Assembly: GCF_022678645.1 (NCBI RefSeq)
Contig: NZ_JALBWV010000005.1
Location: 1-64,000 of the forward strand
DNA length: 64,000 nt
Direction of reading: 5' to 3'
Origin: Saccharopolyspora soli
GTDB taxonomy: Bacteria > Actinomycetota > Actinomycetes > Mycobacteriales > Pseudonocardiaceae
Under the pieces are notes generated by a model that worked only from the letters and a program-made list of their open reading frames with translations, was not told where the DNA came from and searched no databases. A program made the translations under genes and the position numbers. Below, piece after piece: positions 35,898 to 45,138 of this stretch; the first letter of the stretch is position 1, and the number at the start of each line of letters is the position of its first letter.

Positions 35898-37961
35898 ATG
35901 TCCCGAAGCAGAGTCCGACGCCGCACGTGGTTGTTCGGTTCGGGCGCGTTGGCGGCGACACTCGTTGCCGGACTCGCGGTGCAGATCCCAACCGCGACCG
36001 CACAGGGCGCGATCAACCTGCGGGGTTGGGAGCGCGCATTGCAGCAGGAAGTCGATGCGGACAGCGCGGCCCAGCTGAGCGAGGCGATGTCGACCTACCC
36101 CGGCATGGTCGGCACCGACGGCGCCACGCGTCGAGCGCAGTACTCGGTGGACAAGCTCGCCGAATGGGGTTTGCAGCCAAGACTGGAGAGTTACGGCGTC
36201 TACTCCTCGGTGCCACGAGATATCTCGGTGACCATGACCGGCCCCGAACAGCGGGACCTGGCGGTGAAGGAACCGCCTTACCCGTGGCACGAGAACTTCG
36301 AGGACGTGGTCGTCGGTTACAACGCCTACTCGCCGTCCGGAAACGTCACCGCGGACGTGGTCTACGTCAACTACGGCCTGCCGGACGACTACGCCAGGCT
36401 GGCGGAAATGGGTGTCGACGTGCGGGGCAAGATCGTGCTGGCCCGGTACGGGCAGAGCTTCCGCGGGGTGAAGTCGAAGGTCGCCGAAGAACACGGCGCC
36501 ACCGGGGTGATCCTGTACTCCGATCCCGCGGACGACGGCTTCACCCAGGGCGCGGTCTACCCGGACGGACCGTGGCGCAACGCCGACGGCATCCAGCGCG
36601 GCAGCGTGCAGTACATCTTCCAGTATCCAGGCGACCCGCTCACACCAGGCGAACCGTCCATACCGGGCACGTCGCGCCTTGATCCGTCGGAAGCCGACAA
36701 CATGACGAGCGTGCCGACCACACCGATCTCCTACGGCCAAGCCCAGCACCTGTTGGCGGCATTGCAGGGCCCGGCAGCGCCGGAGGAATGGCAGGGCGGT
36801 TTGGACCTGACCTACCGGGTGGGTCCCGGACCGACTCGGGTCAACCTCGACCTGGACATCGACTACCAGCAGATCCCGGTCAACGACGTGATCGTGGAGA
36901 TCCCCGGTTCGAAGCACCCGGAGCAGAAGGTCGTGCTCGGCGCGCACTTCGACTCGTGGACCTACGGCACCAAGGACGACGTGTCCGGCTGGACCACGCT
37001 GATGGAAGCGGCTCGGGCGATGGCCGAGTTGCGCGATCGCGGGTGGCAGCCGGAGCGGACCATCGTGCTGGCCGGTTGGGACGGTGAGGAGTACGGGTTG
37101 CTCGGCGCGACCGAATGGGTCGAGCAGCACCGCGCCGATCTGCTGGAGAACGCCCTTGTTTACCTCAACATGGACGGTGCGGGCGGCGGAAAGAACTTCT
37201 CCGCCAGCGCGGTTCCCGCGCTCGACGACGTGCTGGCCGACATAGCCAAGGACGTCAGCGACCCCGAACACGGCACGTTGTACCGCAACTGGCAGCAGGC
37301 GTCGGGCCAGCAGAACCCGGTGCCGGAGCGGTTGGGCAGCGGATCGGACTACACAGCGTTCCTGGACCACCTCGGCATCGCCTCGGCCGATTTCGGCACA
37401 TCGACACCCAGCGGTGAGTACCACAGCGCCTACGACGACCTGCACATGATGCGCAACTTCCTCGACCCCGGTTACCGCTACCACGAAGTAGCCGCGGCGT
37501 ACGCGGGCACTTTCGCGTTGCGCATGGCGGGTTCGGATGCCGCGCCGATGGTCTACTCCGATTACGCGTCCGCGGTCGTGGGCCACCTGGAAGATCTCGA
37601 CGAGAAGCAGACCGGCGAGCCGGTCGTGGACCTCTCCCCCGCCTACGCCGCTGCTCGGGAGTGGAAAGCGGCGGCCGAGCAGTTGGAGGGCTCAGCGCGA
37701 GGTATCGGCGGCGATTCGGTCACCGATGCGTTGATAGCCCAGGAACGCGCGTTGACCCAGCAGGAAGGTCTGCCCGGCCGGGACTGGTACAAGCACATGG
37801 TCTACGCACCAGGTCTGTACACGGGTTACGCGGTGCAGCCGTTGTCGGCGATCGATGACGCGATCACCAACGGCGACACCGCGACCGCCGAGAAGTACCG
37901 CGACTTGCTGGTCGATTCGCTGCTCAAGGCCGCTGAAGCGGCCCGAGAGCCGCTGGCCTAG
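35898..37961 (+). CDS. Secreted M28-family zinc peptidase with PA domain (PSMA-like)
   Basis: A 687-residue exported metallopeptidase resembling glutamate carboxypeptidase II. A signal peptide with an RVRRR start ends near TATAQ (about 36). A protease-associated domain spans about 125-270 (VDVRGKIVLARYGQSFRG, EHGATGVILYSDPADDG). The M28 core follows: metal ligands in GAHFDSW, TKDDVSGW, the catalytic Glu pair in GWDGEEYGLLG, YLNMDGAGGG, and a final His in YHSAYDD. A dimerisation-like helical domain closes the protein. AGGAGG lies directly before the ATG. It probably trims peptides outside the cell; exact specificity unknown. Confidence 0.9.
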   Translation: MSRSRVRRRTWLFGSGALAATLVAGLAVQIPTATAQGAINLRGWERALQQEVDADSAAQLSEAMSTYPGMVGTDGATRRAQYSVDKLAEWGLQPRLESYGVYSSVPRDISVTMTGPEQRDLAVKEPPYPWHENFEDVVVGYNAYSPSGNVTADVVYVNYGLPDDYARLAEMGVDVRGKIVLARYGQSFRGVKSKVAEEHGATGVILYSDPADDGFTQGAVYPDGPWRNADGIQRGSVQYIFQYPGDPLTPGEPSIPGTSRLDPSEADNMTSVPTTPISYGQAQHLLAALQGPAAPEEWQGGLDLTYRVGPGPTRVNLDLDIDYQQIPVNDVIVEIPGSKHPEQKVVLGAHFDSWTYGTKDDVSGWTTLMEAARAMAELRDRGWQPERTIVLAGWDGEEYGLLGATEWVEQHRADLLENALVYLNMDGAGGGKNFSASAVPALDDVLADIAKDVSDPEHGTLYRNWQQASGQQNPVPERLGSGSDYTAFLDHLGIASADFGTSTPSGEYHSAYDDLHMMRNFLDPGYRYHEVAAAYAGTFALRMAGSDAAPMVYSDYASAVVGHLEDLDEKQTGEPVVDLSPAYAAAREWKAAAEQLEGSARGIGGDSVTDALIAQERALTQQEGLPGRDWYKHMVYAPGLYTGYAVQPLSAIDDAITNGDTATAEKYRDLLVDSLLKAAEAAREPLA

Positions 37962-37976
37962 CGATTCGACCCGAAG

Positions 37977-38006
37977 CGGCCCGCCTTCCCCCTGGGAGGC
38001 GGGCCG
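37977..38006. terminator. Terminator hairpin after M28 peptidase
   Basis: A 10-base stem CGGCCCGCCT/AGGCGGGCCG with a 10-base loop lies 16 bases after the peptidase stop and between convergent genes, so it can serve both directions. Confidence 0.75.
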
Positions 38007-38031
38007 TGCTCTTCGACGAGCACGGGATTGC

Positions 38032-39072
38032 TCAGGAACACGTCCAGTAGACCGGCAATTCGGTTACCGGACTGGGGTTTCCGTTGGTCTGGGCCGTACC
38101 GGCGACCACTCGGCCATCAGCGCTGATCGACGACGGGTAACTCATCGGCCGGTCGCTGTTGAGGGCGGGCAACGTCGTCAACACGCCGTCAGTCACCGTG
38201 ACGGCGTCGTACCCGGTCTTGGCGAGCACTACGCCGCTGTCGTTGATGCCTTGGTTGGCGGGTTCGGCGTCCTGCAGCCCCGGAACCGCCTCGACGGTGC
38301 CGGTTTCCAGCTTCCACCGCACCACTCCCGCGGACATCGTCCAACCGACCACCCACGATCCGCTGATCTTGGCGGCCGAAACACCTTCCGTCGCGGGAAT
38401 GCCATCCGGGCGCCGCAGCGGACCGTGCGTGCCGTCCGGACGCCACACGTAGGCGTCCTGCTGAACTGTCCCCACGATCGTGCCGTCAGCAGCGATGTCG
38501 CTCGCCCGTCCGGTTTGCTCGCCTGGCATGGGCAGATCGACCGGGTCGTTCGCGCCCGGCGCCCACACCGCGGGCACGGCGACCGGCGGACCGTTCGGAG
38601 TGGGCTTCAGCCTGCTTCCGACGACGCGCCCGTCTTCACCGATGGCCGACGGAGTTCCCTCGCCGGTCAACTCGCGGACTTCGCCGCTTTCGTAGACCCA
38701 CGGGTGGTGGTTCTGCTGGGCGTCGACGGAATCGCCGACCGCGACGCCGCTGCCGTTCATGTCGACCAGGGCTCCGGGCGCGCCGTCGACCGGCTCCGCG
38801 ACCCCGCCGCGCCAAATCACCGCCGCACCAACGGATCCGCCGTCGTTCGAGGACCCGACCAACGACGCACCGTCCGGCGAAGCCCCCAGCACCGTTCCAG
38901 CTTGGTGCCCGTTCGGCAACGGCAACTCGTGGACGGCGCACTGGGGTGCCGTGGCCGCCGACGGATCGTCGGGCTGCGCCCATGACATCCCGGCCGCGGT
39001 CGTCACCACCAGCACGAACGCGCCGCCAACACCGCTGACCAACCGGAACCGCGTACTCGCCTGCCGCACCAA
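38032..39072 (-). CDS. Secreted HAF-repeat/beta-propeller-like protein
   Basis: A 346-residue exported protein with a signal peptide (about 1-33, ending SWAQ). The rest is a series of short beta repeats of the type MNGSGVAVGDS, IGEDGRVVGS, IAADGTIVGT, INDSGVVLAK and ISADGRVVAGT, each followed by a Trp-containing strand (VIWRGG, PWVYESG, AVWAPG, YVWRPDG, YWTCS). This is the pattern of extracellular HAF-type repeats that probably form a propeller. Role unknown. The TTG at 39072 has GAGGAG eight bases upstream; GTG 39069 is nearly equivalent. Confidence 0.75.
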   Translation of the reverse strand: MVRQASTRFRLVSGVGGAFVLVVTTAAGMSWAQPDDPSAATAPQCAVHELPLPNGHQAGTVLGASPDGASLVGSSNDGGSVGAAVIWRGGVAEPVDGAPGALVDMNGSGVAVGDSVDAQQNHHPWVYESGEVRELTGEGTPSAIGEDGRVVGSRLKPTPNGPPVAVPAVWAPGANDPVDLPMPGEQTGRASDIAADGTIVGTVQQDAYVWRPDGTHGPLRRPDGIPATEGVSAAKISGSWVVGWTMSAGVVRWKLETGTVEAVPGLQDAEPANQGINDSGVVLAKTGYDAVTVTDGVLTTLPALNSDRPMSYPSSISADGRVVAGTAQTNGNPSPVTELPVYWTCS

Positions 39073-39388
39073 CGCTCGCTCTCCTCGGTAGCCGATCTCT
39101 GTCTACCAGCAGACGCACGTGGTGCTGCGGAGGTTGCGTGCAGCAGCACAGCCAATCGCCTCCGGGCACAGCGGACGAACGCTCCCGATCACACTGCCTT
39201 GACCCTGAGTTACGTCGAGGTCCGCTGGCCGAGCGACGACGTGCAGCGGGACGGGCGCGGAATTTAAGTCGTGGTCGCACCGTTTGACGGACCGCAGTAC
39301 TCGTGACGGGCCAGCCACTCCAGGGACGTGGTCGGCAGGACCCTGTTGCTCGTCTGCACCAGACCATCCACAACGGAGAAGGAATCCC
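39073..39388. other. Divergent intergenic region
   Basis: About 316 bases between the divergent HAF-repeat-like and oxidoreductase genes must hold both promoters. I could not pick out convincing promoter hexamers or an operator. Confidence 0.35.
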
Positions 39389-40309
39389 ATGTCGAAAGCC
39401 GTTCGCTTCAGCCGCTTCGGCGGGCCCGAGGTGCTCGTTCTGGAAGACGTTCCCACCGCCGAGCCGGGCAAGGGTCAGGTCCGGCTCGCGGTCGCCACCG
39501 CCGGGGTCAACCCCATCGACTGGAAGATCCGCAGCGGGCTCTTCGCGTCCGGTGACGCTCCTGCGGAGCCGCAGGGCACCGGTATAGACGTCGCCGGAAC
39601 CATCGACTCGCTCGGTCCTGGGGTGCAGGGCTGGCGGGTCGGCCAACCCGTGTTCGGCAAGGCCGCTACTGGTGCCGCCGCCACGCATACCCTTGCCGAC
39701 AGCGCGAAACTCGTCGCCAAACCCGAATGGCTGGCGTTTCCGCAGGCCGCCGCACTGCCAGTAGCCGCCGAGACGGCTTACCGCACGCTGCGCCTGCTCG
39801 GCGTGCGGGCGGGCCAGACCCTGCTCGTCCACGCCGTGGCTGGCGGGGTCGGGCTGGTCGCCGCACAACTCGCGCGCGCGTGGGGCGCCAACGTGGTGGG
39901 CACCGCGAGCCCCGGCCGCCACGCGTTCCTGCGCGAGCTCGGCGTGCGCCCGGTCAGCTACGGCGAGGGCGTCGAGCAACGAGTGCGAGAGGCCGTGGAA
40001 TCCGTCGACGCCGTGCTGGACGCATCCGGCCGCGGCGTGCTCGGGATGTCCGTCGAGCTGGCTGGCAGCCCGGATCGGGTGATCACCATCGCCGACCCGG
40101 ACGCGGCCGCGCACGGCGTTCGTTTCTCCGGCGGGGGTGCTGATGAGGTGGCCATGTCCGAAGTTTTCGCCGAGGTGCTGCCGCTGCTGGAGCGCGGTGC
40201 GCTGCGCCTGCCGATCGAGCAGACGTTCCCGCTGGAGCGGATCGCCGATGCGCATCGGCTAAGCGAATTCGGCCACCTCACCGGCAAGATCGTTCTTGAG
40301 GTGGGCTGA
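39389..40309 (+). CDS. Zinc-free MDR-type NADPH:quinone oxidoreductase
   Basis: A 306-residue medium-chain dehydrogenase/reductase of the quinone oxidoreductase class. It shows GVNPIDWKIRSG, the GTGIDVAGTI entry strand, the nucleotide-binding VHAVAGGVGLVAAQLARAWG and a final HLTGKIVLEV. The structural-zinc cysteines of alcohol dehydrogenases are absent. The ATG has GGAGAAGGAA upstream; an in-frame start at 39284 lacks one. It precedes a MarR/GbsR regulator on the same strand by 209 bases. Confidence 0.9.
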   Translation: MSKAVRFSRFGGPEVLVLEDVPTAEPGKGQVRLAVATAGVNPIDWKIRSGLFASGDAPAEPQGTGIDVAGTIDSLGPGVQGWRVGQPVFGKAATGAAATHTLADSAKLVAKPEWLAFPQAAALPVAAETAYRTLRLLGVRAGQTLLVHAVAGGVGLVAAQLARAWGANVVGTASPGRHAFLRELGVRPVSYGEGVEQRVREAVESVDAVLDASGRGVLGMSVELAGSPDRVITIADPDAAAHGVRFSGGGADEVAMSEVFAEVLPLLERGALRLPIEQTFPLERIADAHRLSEFGHLTGKIVLEVG

Positions 40310-40518
40310 ACACCGGGGCCAGGCGGGCGGTCCGGTGATCCGACTGGTGCCGCGCACATCGCGGTGTTCGCCGAACGGGGTTGGCCGGGCCGACGCGCAG
40401 TCACAACGTCGGTCGGCGCTCGCTCTTGACGCTCTGGCGTAAAGATGTCGCAAAGTTCATCGACGACGGACGGTTCGTTCAGTACAAACTTTACGATGTG
40501 CACGATGGGGGCGAGTCG

Positions 40519-41001
40519 ATGAACGCGCTGTCGCCGGGCGAACGCGAGTTCGTCGACCGGATGGGGCTTTGCATGGAGAAGTTCGGCGCGTCTCGGACCA
40601 TGGGACGCGTCTACGGCTGGCTGATGATCTGCGATCCGCCCGATCAGTCGATGACCGAGATGGCCAGCACGCTCGAAGTGAGCAAGACGTCGATCAGCAC
40701 GGTCGTGCGGCTACTGCACGATGCCGGGATGGTCGAGCGCTATCCGGCCCCGAATCGCGAACACCACTACCAGATCACCTCCGGCGGCTGGTCCCAGGTG
40801 CTGCGCGTCCAAATGGCCAGCGCGCGGGGCGCCATCGAGGCCGCGGAGTTCGGCCTGTCGATCCTCGCGACGGAACGCATCGCGCAGCAGGAACGGCTTG
40901 CGGAATTCCGGGATCTCTTCCAGTTCCAGGAACAGGAGACAGAAGAGTTCATCCGACGCTGGGAGCAGTACCGGAAGAAGAAGCGAACAGGCTGCCTTTG
41001 A
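40519..41001 (+). CDS. MarR/GbsR-type transcriptional regulator
   Basis: A 160-residue winged-helix regulator. It starts MNALSPGEREFVDRMGLCME, has FGASRTMGRVYGWLMICDP and the recognition region MASTLEVSKTSISTVVRLLH, and a long C-terminal helical segment. This arrangement is typical of GbsR-like MarR relatives. ATG 40519 has GGGGGCGAG upstream. It lies just before a glycosyltransferase gene on the same strand, separated by a truncated structured repeat, and may regulate it or an efflux function elsewhere. Confidence 0.82.
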   Translation: MNALSPGEREFVDRMGLCMEKFGASRTMGRVYGWLMICDPPDQSMTEMASTLEVSKTSISTVVRLLHDAGMVERYPAPNREHHYQITSGGWSQVLRVQMASARGAIEAAEFGLSILATERIAQQERLAEFRDLFQFQEQETEEFIRRWEQYRKKKRTGCL

Positions 41002-41002
41002 A

Positions 41003-41097
41003 CTCGTTTTGCGTAGCGGCGCGGGTAGCGGCCCCTGCGGGAGTTGCTGTCGCCGCCTCGCTGTGGGATCCCCGACATCATGAATGTCCAAGCCGGA
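41003..41097 (+). repeat. Structured dispersed element, truncated copy D
   Basis: It begins one base after the MarR-type stop codon with CTCGTTTTGCGTAGCGG and GCGGGTAGCGG, the same leader as the other copies, and later has GTGGGATCCCCGAC followed by ATGAATGTCC, the equivalent of the conserved inner loop. The 3' halves of the helices are absent, so this looks like a decayed or truncated member. Confidence 0.6.
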
Positions 41098-41164
41098 AAG
41101 TGACGATCATGCGTGTTCGAGCCGCCTGGATGCACATGTCCGGTTCACCCGAGAAAGGGTTCGC

Positions 41165-42391
41165 ATGAGTCGAATAGTGCTGACGGGCATGCCCGCCGCT
41201 GGTCACCTCAACCCCAGTCTGCCGCTGGTCCGCGAACTGGTGCGCCGCCGCGTCGAAGTCACCTACTACACCTCCGACGAATTCCGCGATCAGGTGGAAC
41301 ACACCGGCGCCGAGTTCCGCCCCTACCCGGCCGGGACGATCGCAGCCGAGGACATCGCCGAGGCCACCCGGACCGGCAGTCCCGTGCGAGTGGTCACCCG
41401 AGTCCTGACCGCCACCGAAACGTTGCTGCCGTTCCTGCTGACCGAACTGCGCGCTCAGCAGCCCGCCGCTGTCGCGTTCGACTCCAACGCGATCTGGGGC
41501 CGGATGGCCGCCGTGAGCCTCGGCCTGCCCACGATCTCGTTCATGACCACCATGATGCTCGGCGGCGCCAGCATGAAGAGCCTGACCGCCCGGGAATGGG
41601 TCCACTTCATCCGCACCGCGATGCCCGACGTGCCCGGAGCAATCGCGGCCAAGAGGCAGGTGTTGCGCCGCTTCGACAAGCAGATCTTCCCACCGCGACC
41701 GACCTTTCCGATGCGCGGCGACGTGACGCTCTTCCCGATTCCGCGGTGGTTGCAGCCACCTGACCCGCGAATCGACGAGCGCTGCCACTACATCGGACCC
41801 ACGATCGAACAGGACACCCGCAACCGGGATCTCGACGCCGAGCTGGCCGCCCATCTGGACACCCTCGAACCGCTCGTCCTCGTGTCCCTGGGCACCCTCC
41901 ACGCGGGCAGCGACGCCTTCTTCCGCAGCTGCTTCGAGGTTTTCGCCGATCTGCCCGCGCGATTCCTGCTCTCGGTCGGCTCGCACACCGATCCCGCTCG
42001 ACTCGGCCAGCCACCGACGAACACGCTCGTACGCGCGTCCGTGCCGCAGCTCGACGTGCTCCGGCGGACGGCGGTGTTCGTCACGCACGGGGGCATGAAC
42101 AGCGTGCTGGAAGGGCTCGCCTACGGGGTGCCGCTAGTCGTCATCCCGCAGCAGTTCGAGCAGTTGGTCATCGGCCAAGCGGTGGCCGACCGCGGCGCCG
42201 GTGCCGTGCTGCGGCAGAACCTCTCGAACCGACCCGTGCCGCCCGCCGAACTGCGTGCCGCCGTCGAGCGCGCCCTCACAGACTCCGACCAGCGGACCGC
42301 CGCCAAGACCATTTCCGAGACCCTCTACCAGGGAGGCGGCGCCGCGGCGGGCGCCGAGGCGATCCAAAGCCTGCTGACCAGCAAACTTTGA
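41165..42391 (+). CDS. Macrolide-type glycosyltransferase (GT1)
   Basis: A 408-residue GT-B enzyme. The N-terminal acceptor domain starts VLTGMPAAGHLNPSLPLVRE; the C-terminal donor domain has VLVSLGTLHAG and the GT1 signature FVTHGGMNSVLEGLAYGVPL then VVIPQQFEQ. It resembles MGT/OleD enzymes that inactivate macrolides with UDP-glucose, but acceptor specificity cannot be read. AAAGGG is six bases before ATG 41165; the longer frame runs back into the repeat. No polyketide genes are nearby, so a self-protection or detoxification role is likelier than biosynthesis. Confidence 0.88.
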   Translation: MSRIVLTGMPAAGHLNPSLPLVRELVRRRVEVTYYTSDEFRDQVEHTGAEFRPYPAGTIAAEDIAEATRTGSPVRVVTRVLTATETLLPFLLTELRAQQPAAVAFDSNAIWGRMAAVSLGLPTISFMTTMMLGGASMKSLTAREWVHFIRTAMPDVPGAIAAKRQVLRRFDKQIFPPRPTFPMRGDVTLFPIPRWLQPPDPRIDERCHYIGPTIEQDTRNRDLDAELAAHLDTLEPLVLVSLGTLHAGSDAFFRSCFEVFADLPARFLLSVGSHTDPARLGQPPTNTLVRASVPQLDVLRRTAVFVTHGGMNSVLEGLAYGVPLVVIPQQFEQLVIGQAVADRGAGAVLRQNLSNRPVPPAELRAAVERALTDSDQRTAAKTISETLYQGGGAAAGAEAIQSLLTSKL

Positions 42392-42449
42392 CGCGATTGG
42401 ACGGTTCTCGCGCGTCAGTCATCGGGTCGCGCGCTGGTGGGTGTCGCCG

Positions 42450-43202
42450 TCAGAGGGTGCGGCCGAGCTGCTGCGCGTGGTCGCGGAGTACCGGCAGGAA
42501 TTCCGCGCGGAGGCGGTCGACCGAGACGCGAGCCGCTGTGGTGCTGATGGATATGGCCGCGACCACCTGCCCTCTGGAGTCCTGCACGGGTACAGCCATG
42601 GAGCGGAGTCCCACTTCCAGTTCCTCGTCGGTGATGGCGTGGCCTTCCGCTCGGACCTGTTCGACCCGCTGCCGGATGTCCTCTCGGCGCACGGGTGTCT
42701 TCGAGGTGCGGGCCTCCGGACGACACCGGTCCAAATAGGACTCCAGCTCCTCCGACCGGAGACCGGCGAGCAGGACGTGGCCGGTCGCTGACGCGTAGGC
42801 GGGCAGGGTCGCACCGACCCGCACGCCCGTGTTGACGATTCGCGTCACCTCGCTGCGGGCGACGAACAGCGATTCGTCGTCGTGGAGCACAGCGAGGGAT
42901 GCCGATTCCCCGAGCTGTTCGCGCACGGCCGCCAAGTGCGGCTGGGCGAGCTGCGGAAGCGCCGCGCTCTCGCGGTAGGTGTCGCCGAGGCGCAGCAGTC
43001 TCGGCGTGGGGCGGAAGTACTTGCCGTCGAAGGTGAGGTAGCCCAGCTCGACGAGGGTCAACAGGCATCGGCGGGCGACCGCTCGGTTGAGCTCGGTGAG
43101 CCGAGCGGCATCGCTGATGGTCATCTTCGGGGTGGTGCCGCTGAACGCCTCAAGCACGGCCAGCCCCTTGGCGAGCCCGGCCATTCCCTCCGCTGCTGGC
43201 AT
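42450..43202 (-). CDS. IclR-family regulator of the aromatic dioxygenase operon
   Basis: A 250-residue IclR regulator. The helix-turn-helix part is MTISDAARLTELNRAVARRC followed by TLVELGYLTFDGKYFRPTPR, and the effector domain includes PAYASATGHVLLAG and GLRSMAVPVQDSRG. GGAGGAG lies five bases before ATG 43202; an upstream in-frame ATG at 43268 lacks a site and would overlap the operators. It is divergent from the dioxygenase genes, as the IclR-type TphR is in terephthalate clusters. Confidence 0.92.
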   Translation of the reverse strand: MPAAEGMAGLAKGLAVLEAFSGTTPKMTISDAARLTELNRAVARRCLLTLVELGYLTFDGKYFRPTPRLLRLGDTYRESAALPQLAQPHLAAVREQLGESASLAVLHDDESLFVARSEVTRIVNTGVRVGATLPAYASATGHVLLAGLRSEELESYLDRCRPEARTSKTPVRREDIRQRVEQVRAEGHAITDEELEVGLRSMAVPVQDSRGQVVAAISISTTAARVSVDRLRAEFLPVLRDHAQQLGRTL

Positions 43203-43270
43203 GCGTTCTCCTCCCGACGGCTTGACACGACCGCGGGGACGCGGCTTCACTGTTCGCGTAGTGGACATGT

Positions 43271-43303
43271 GTTCGGATACCGAACGATACCAAGGATCGT
43301 TCG
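43271..43303. promoter_or_regulatory. IclR operator with three half-sites
   Basis: Two overlapping palindromes share a middle arm: GTTCGG-ATA-CCGAAC (43271-43285) and CGAACGAT-ACCAAGG-ATCGTTCG (43281-43303). The three half-sites read (AT)CGTTCGG. IclR relatives PcaU and PobR bind sites with three such repeats. The site lies between the divergent regulator and the dioxygenase large-subunit gene, ending 25 bases before its start. Confidence 0.85.
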
Positions 43304-43327
43304 GGCTGTCGAGGAGAGGGAGGGTCC

Positions 43328-44674
43328 ATGGATCGCCTCATCGGTACGACCGCTGAGCCGACACGCGATCGCGGCTGGCCCCGATCGCTAGCGCAGGTGC
43401 CCTACTGGGCCTTCCAGGACGAGGCGATCTACCGCCAGGAGCACGACCGGCTCTTCCACGGCCCCTACTGGAGCTACCTCTGCCTGGAGGCCGAACTGGC
43501 CGAGCCGGGCGACTTCTGCACCACGTTCATCGGCGCGCAGCCGGTCCTGGTGACCAGGGACGTGGACGGCGAGGTCTACGCGTTCGAGAACCGCTGCGCG
43601 CACCGGGGTGCGCTGATCGCGATGGCCGACCACGGTCACGCGCAGGACTTCACCTGCGTCTACCACGCCTGGACCTACAACCTCCAGGGCGACCTCACCG
43701 CGGTCGCGTTCGCCGAGGGCGTCAACGGCAAGGGCGGCATGCCACCCGAGTTCTGCATGGCCAAGCACGGGCCCCGCAAGCTAAGGCTCGCGATCGTGCA
43801 CGGGCTGGTGTTCGGGACCCTGTCCAACGACGTGCCGGACATCGAGGAGTACCTGGGTGAGGAGATCCTCGACCGGATCGACCGGGTGCTCGGCGGGCGC
43901 CGCCCCGTGGTGCTCGGCCGGTTCACCCAACTGCTGCCGAACAACTGGAAGCTCTACGTCGAGAACGTCAAGGACTCCTACCACGCCAGCATCCTGCACC
44001 TGTTCTTCACCACGTTCGGCCTCAACCGGCTGAACCAGCGCGGCGCGATCATCGTGGACCCCTCGGGCGGACACCACGTGAGCTACTCGGCCATCGACCG
44101 CTCGGCGGTCGACGACGACGAGTACAGCAAGCAGAACATCCGCTCGGAGAGCGAATACCGGCTGGCCGACCCGTCGATGCTCGCCGGTTTCAGCGAGGTC
44201 GGCGACGACATCACGCTCCAGATCCTGTCCGTGTTCCCCGGTTTCGTGCTGCAACAGATCCAGAACTCGGTGGCGGTGCGCCAGATCCTGCCGGTGTCGG
44301 TCGACCGCACGAAGCTCAACTGGACTTACCTGGGCTTCGAGGAGGACACCGAGGAGCAGCGGCTGATCCGCCTCAAGCAGTCCAACCTGGTCGGTCCCGC
44401 GGGATATGTGTCCATGGAGGACGGTGGGATCGGTGGGTTCGTGCAGCGCGGAATCGCGGGTGCGGGCAGCGAGCACGCGACCCTGCAGATGGGCGGCGAC
44501 AGCGCGACCTCAAGCGAGAGCCGGGTCACCGAAGCCTCCGTTCGCGGGTTCTGGAAGGCGTACCGCAGTGCCATGGGGTTCGAACTGACCGACAGCGCGC
44601 CCGAGCGCCCCGAGGGGGCGAACCGCCATCCCGAGCGGGTTCGCATCCCGCAAGCCGGGCAGGAGGGAGCCTGA
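43328..44674 (+). CDS. Rieske aromatic-ring dioxygenase, large subunit (terephthalate/anthranilate type)
   Basis: A 448-residue oxygenase alpha subunit. The Rieske 2Fe-2S ligands are CAHRGA and CVYHAW (about residues 88-116); the mononuclear iron site is [13 protein letters not shown] (about 217-229, Asp and two His). The stretch [20 protein letters not shown] is typical of the TphA2/AndAc/salicylate-5-hydroxylase branch. It dihydroxylates or hydroxylates an aromatic acid using electrons from the reductase three genes on. GGAGGG precedes the ATG. The presence of a PdxA-type dehydrogenase in the operon favours a terephthalate-like substrate. Confidence 0.92.
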   Translation: MDRLIGTTAEPTRDRGWPRSLAQVPYWAFQDEAIYRQEHDRLFHGPYWSYLCLEAELAEPGDFCTTFIGAQPVLVTRDVDGEVYAFENRCAHRGALIAMADHGHAQDFTCVYHAWTYNLQGDLTAVAFAEGVNGKGGMPPEFCMAKHGPRKLRLAIVHGLVFGTLSNDVPDIEEYLGEEILDRIDRVLGGRRPVVLGRFTQLLPNNWKLYVENVKDSYHASILHLFFTTFGLNRLNQRGAIIVDPSGGHHVSYSAIDRSAVDDDEYSKQNIRSESEYRLADPSMLAGFSEVGDDITLQILSVFPGFVLQQIQNSVAVRQILPVSVDRTKLNWTYLGFEEDTEEQRLIRLKQSNLVGPAGYVSMEDGGIGGFVQRGIAGAGSEHATLQMGGDSATSSESRVTEASVRGFWKAYRSAMGFELTDSAPERPEGANRHPERVRIPQAGQEGA

Positions 44675-45138
44675 TGGACAACTCGGTCATCATCGCGCGG
44701 GCCCAGGCGCAGTACGTGCGCTGCATCGACGACGGGCAGCTGGAGGACTGGCCGGACTTCTTCACCGAAGACTGCCGCTACCGCGTCACCACTGCCGACA
44801 ACTACCGCCGCGACCTGCCCGCTGGACTGATCTGGGCCGACAGCAGGGGAATGTTGAAGGACCGGGTGTCGGCACTTCGCGAGGCCAACATCTACGAACC
44901 GCACAGCTATCGGCACATGCTCGGGCAGCCAGCCATCATCGCCGAGTCCGGCGACGACGTGGCGAGCGAAACCTCCTTCTTCGTCCTGCGGATCACCGGG
45001 AACGGCCCGACCGACATCTTCGCCAGCGGCCGCTACGTGGATCGCTACCGGATCGACGGCGACGAGGCACTGTTGCGCGAACGGATCGTCGTCTGCGACA
45101 GCTCCGAGATCGACACGCTGCTGGCGCTGCCGCTATGA
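44674..45138 (+). CDS. Aromatic-ring dioxygenase, small subunit
   Basis: A 154-residue beta subunit of the SnoaL/NTF2-like fold, structural partner of the large subunit. It shows RCIDDGQLEDWPDFFTEDCRY, the RHMLGQPAI strand and GRYVDRYRIDGDEALLRERI. Its ATG overlaps the large-subunit stop by one base (TGATG) and its own stop overlaps the next start, so the two subunits are coupled in translation. Confidence 0.92.
   Translation: MDNSVIIARAQAQYVRCIDDGQLEDWPDFFTEDCRYRVTTADNYRRDLPAGLIWADSRGMLKDRVSALREANIYEPHSYRHMLGQPAIIAESGDDVASETSFFVLRITGNGPTDIFASGRYVDRYRIDGDEALLRERIVVCDSSEIDTLLALPL

Noticed and set aside
35263..36003. 246-codon minus-strand frame overlapping the M28 peptidase start
   Set aside because: Its translation is low-complexity Arg/Ser-rich, and the overlapping 107-codon frame has better composition and a start with upstream purines.
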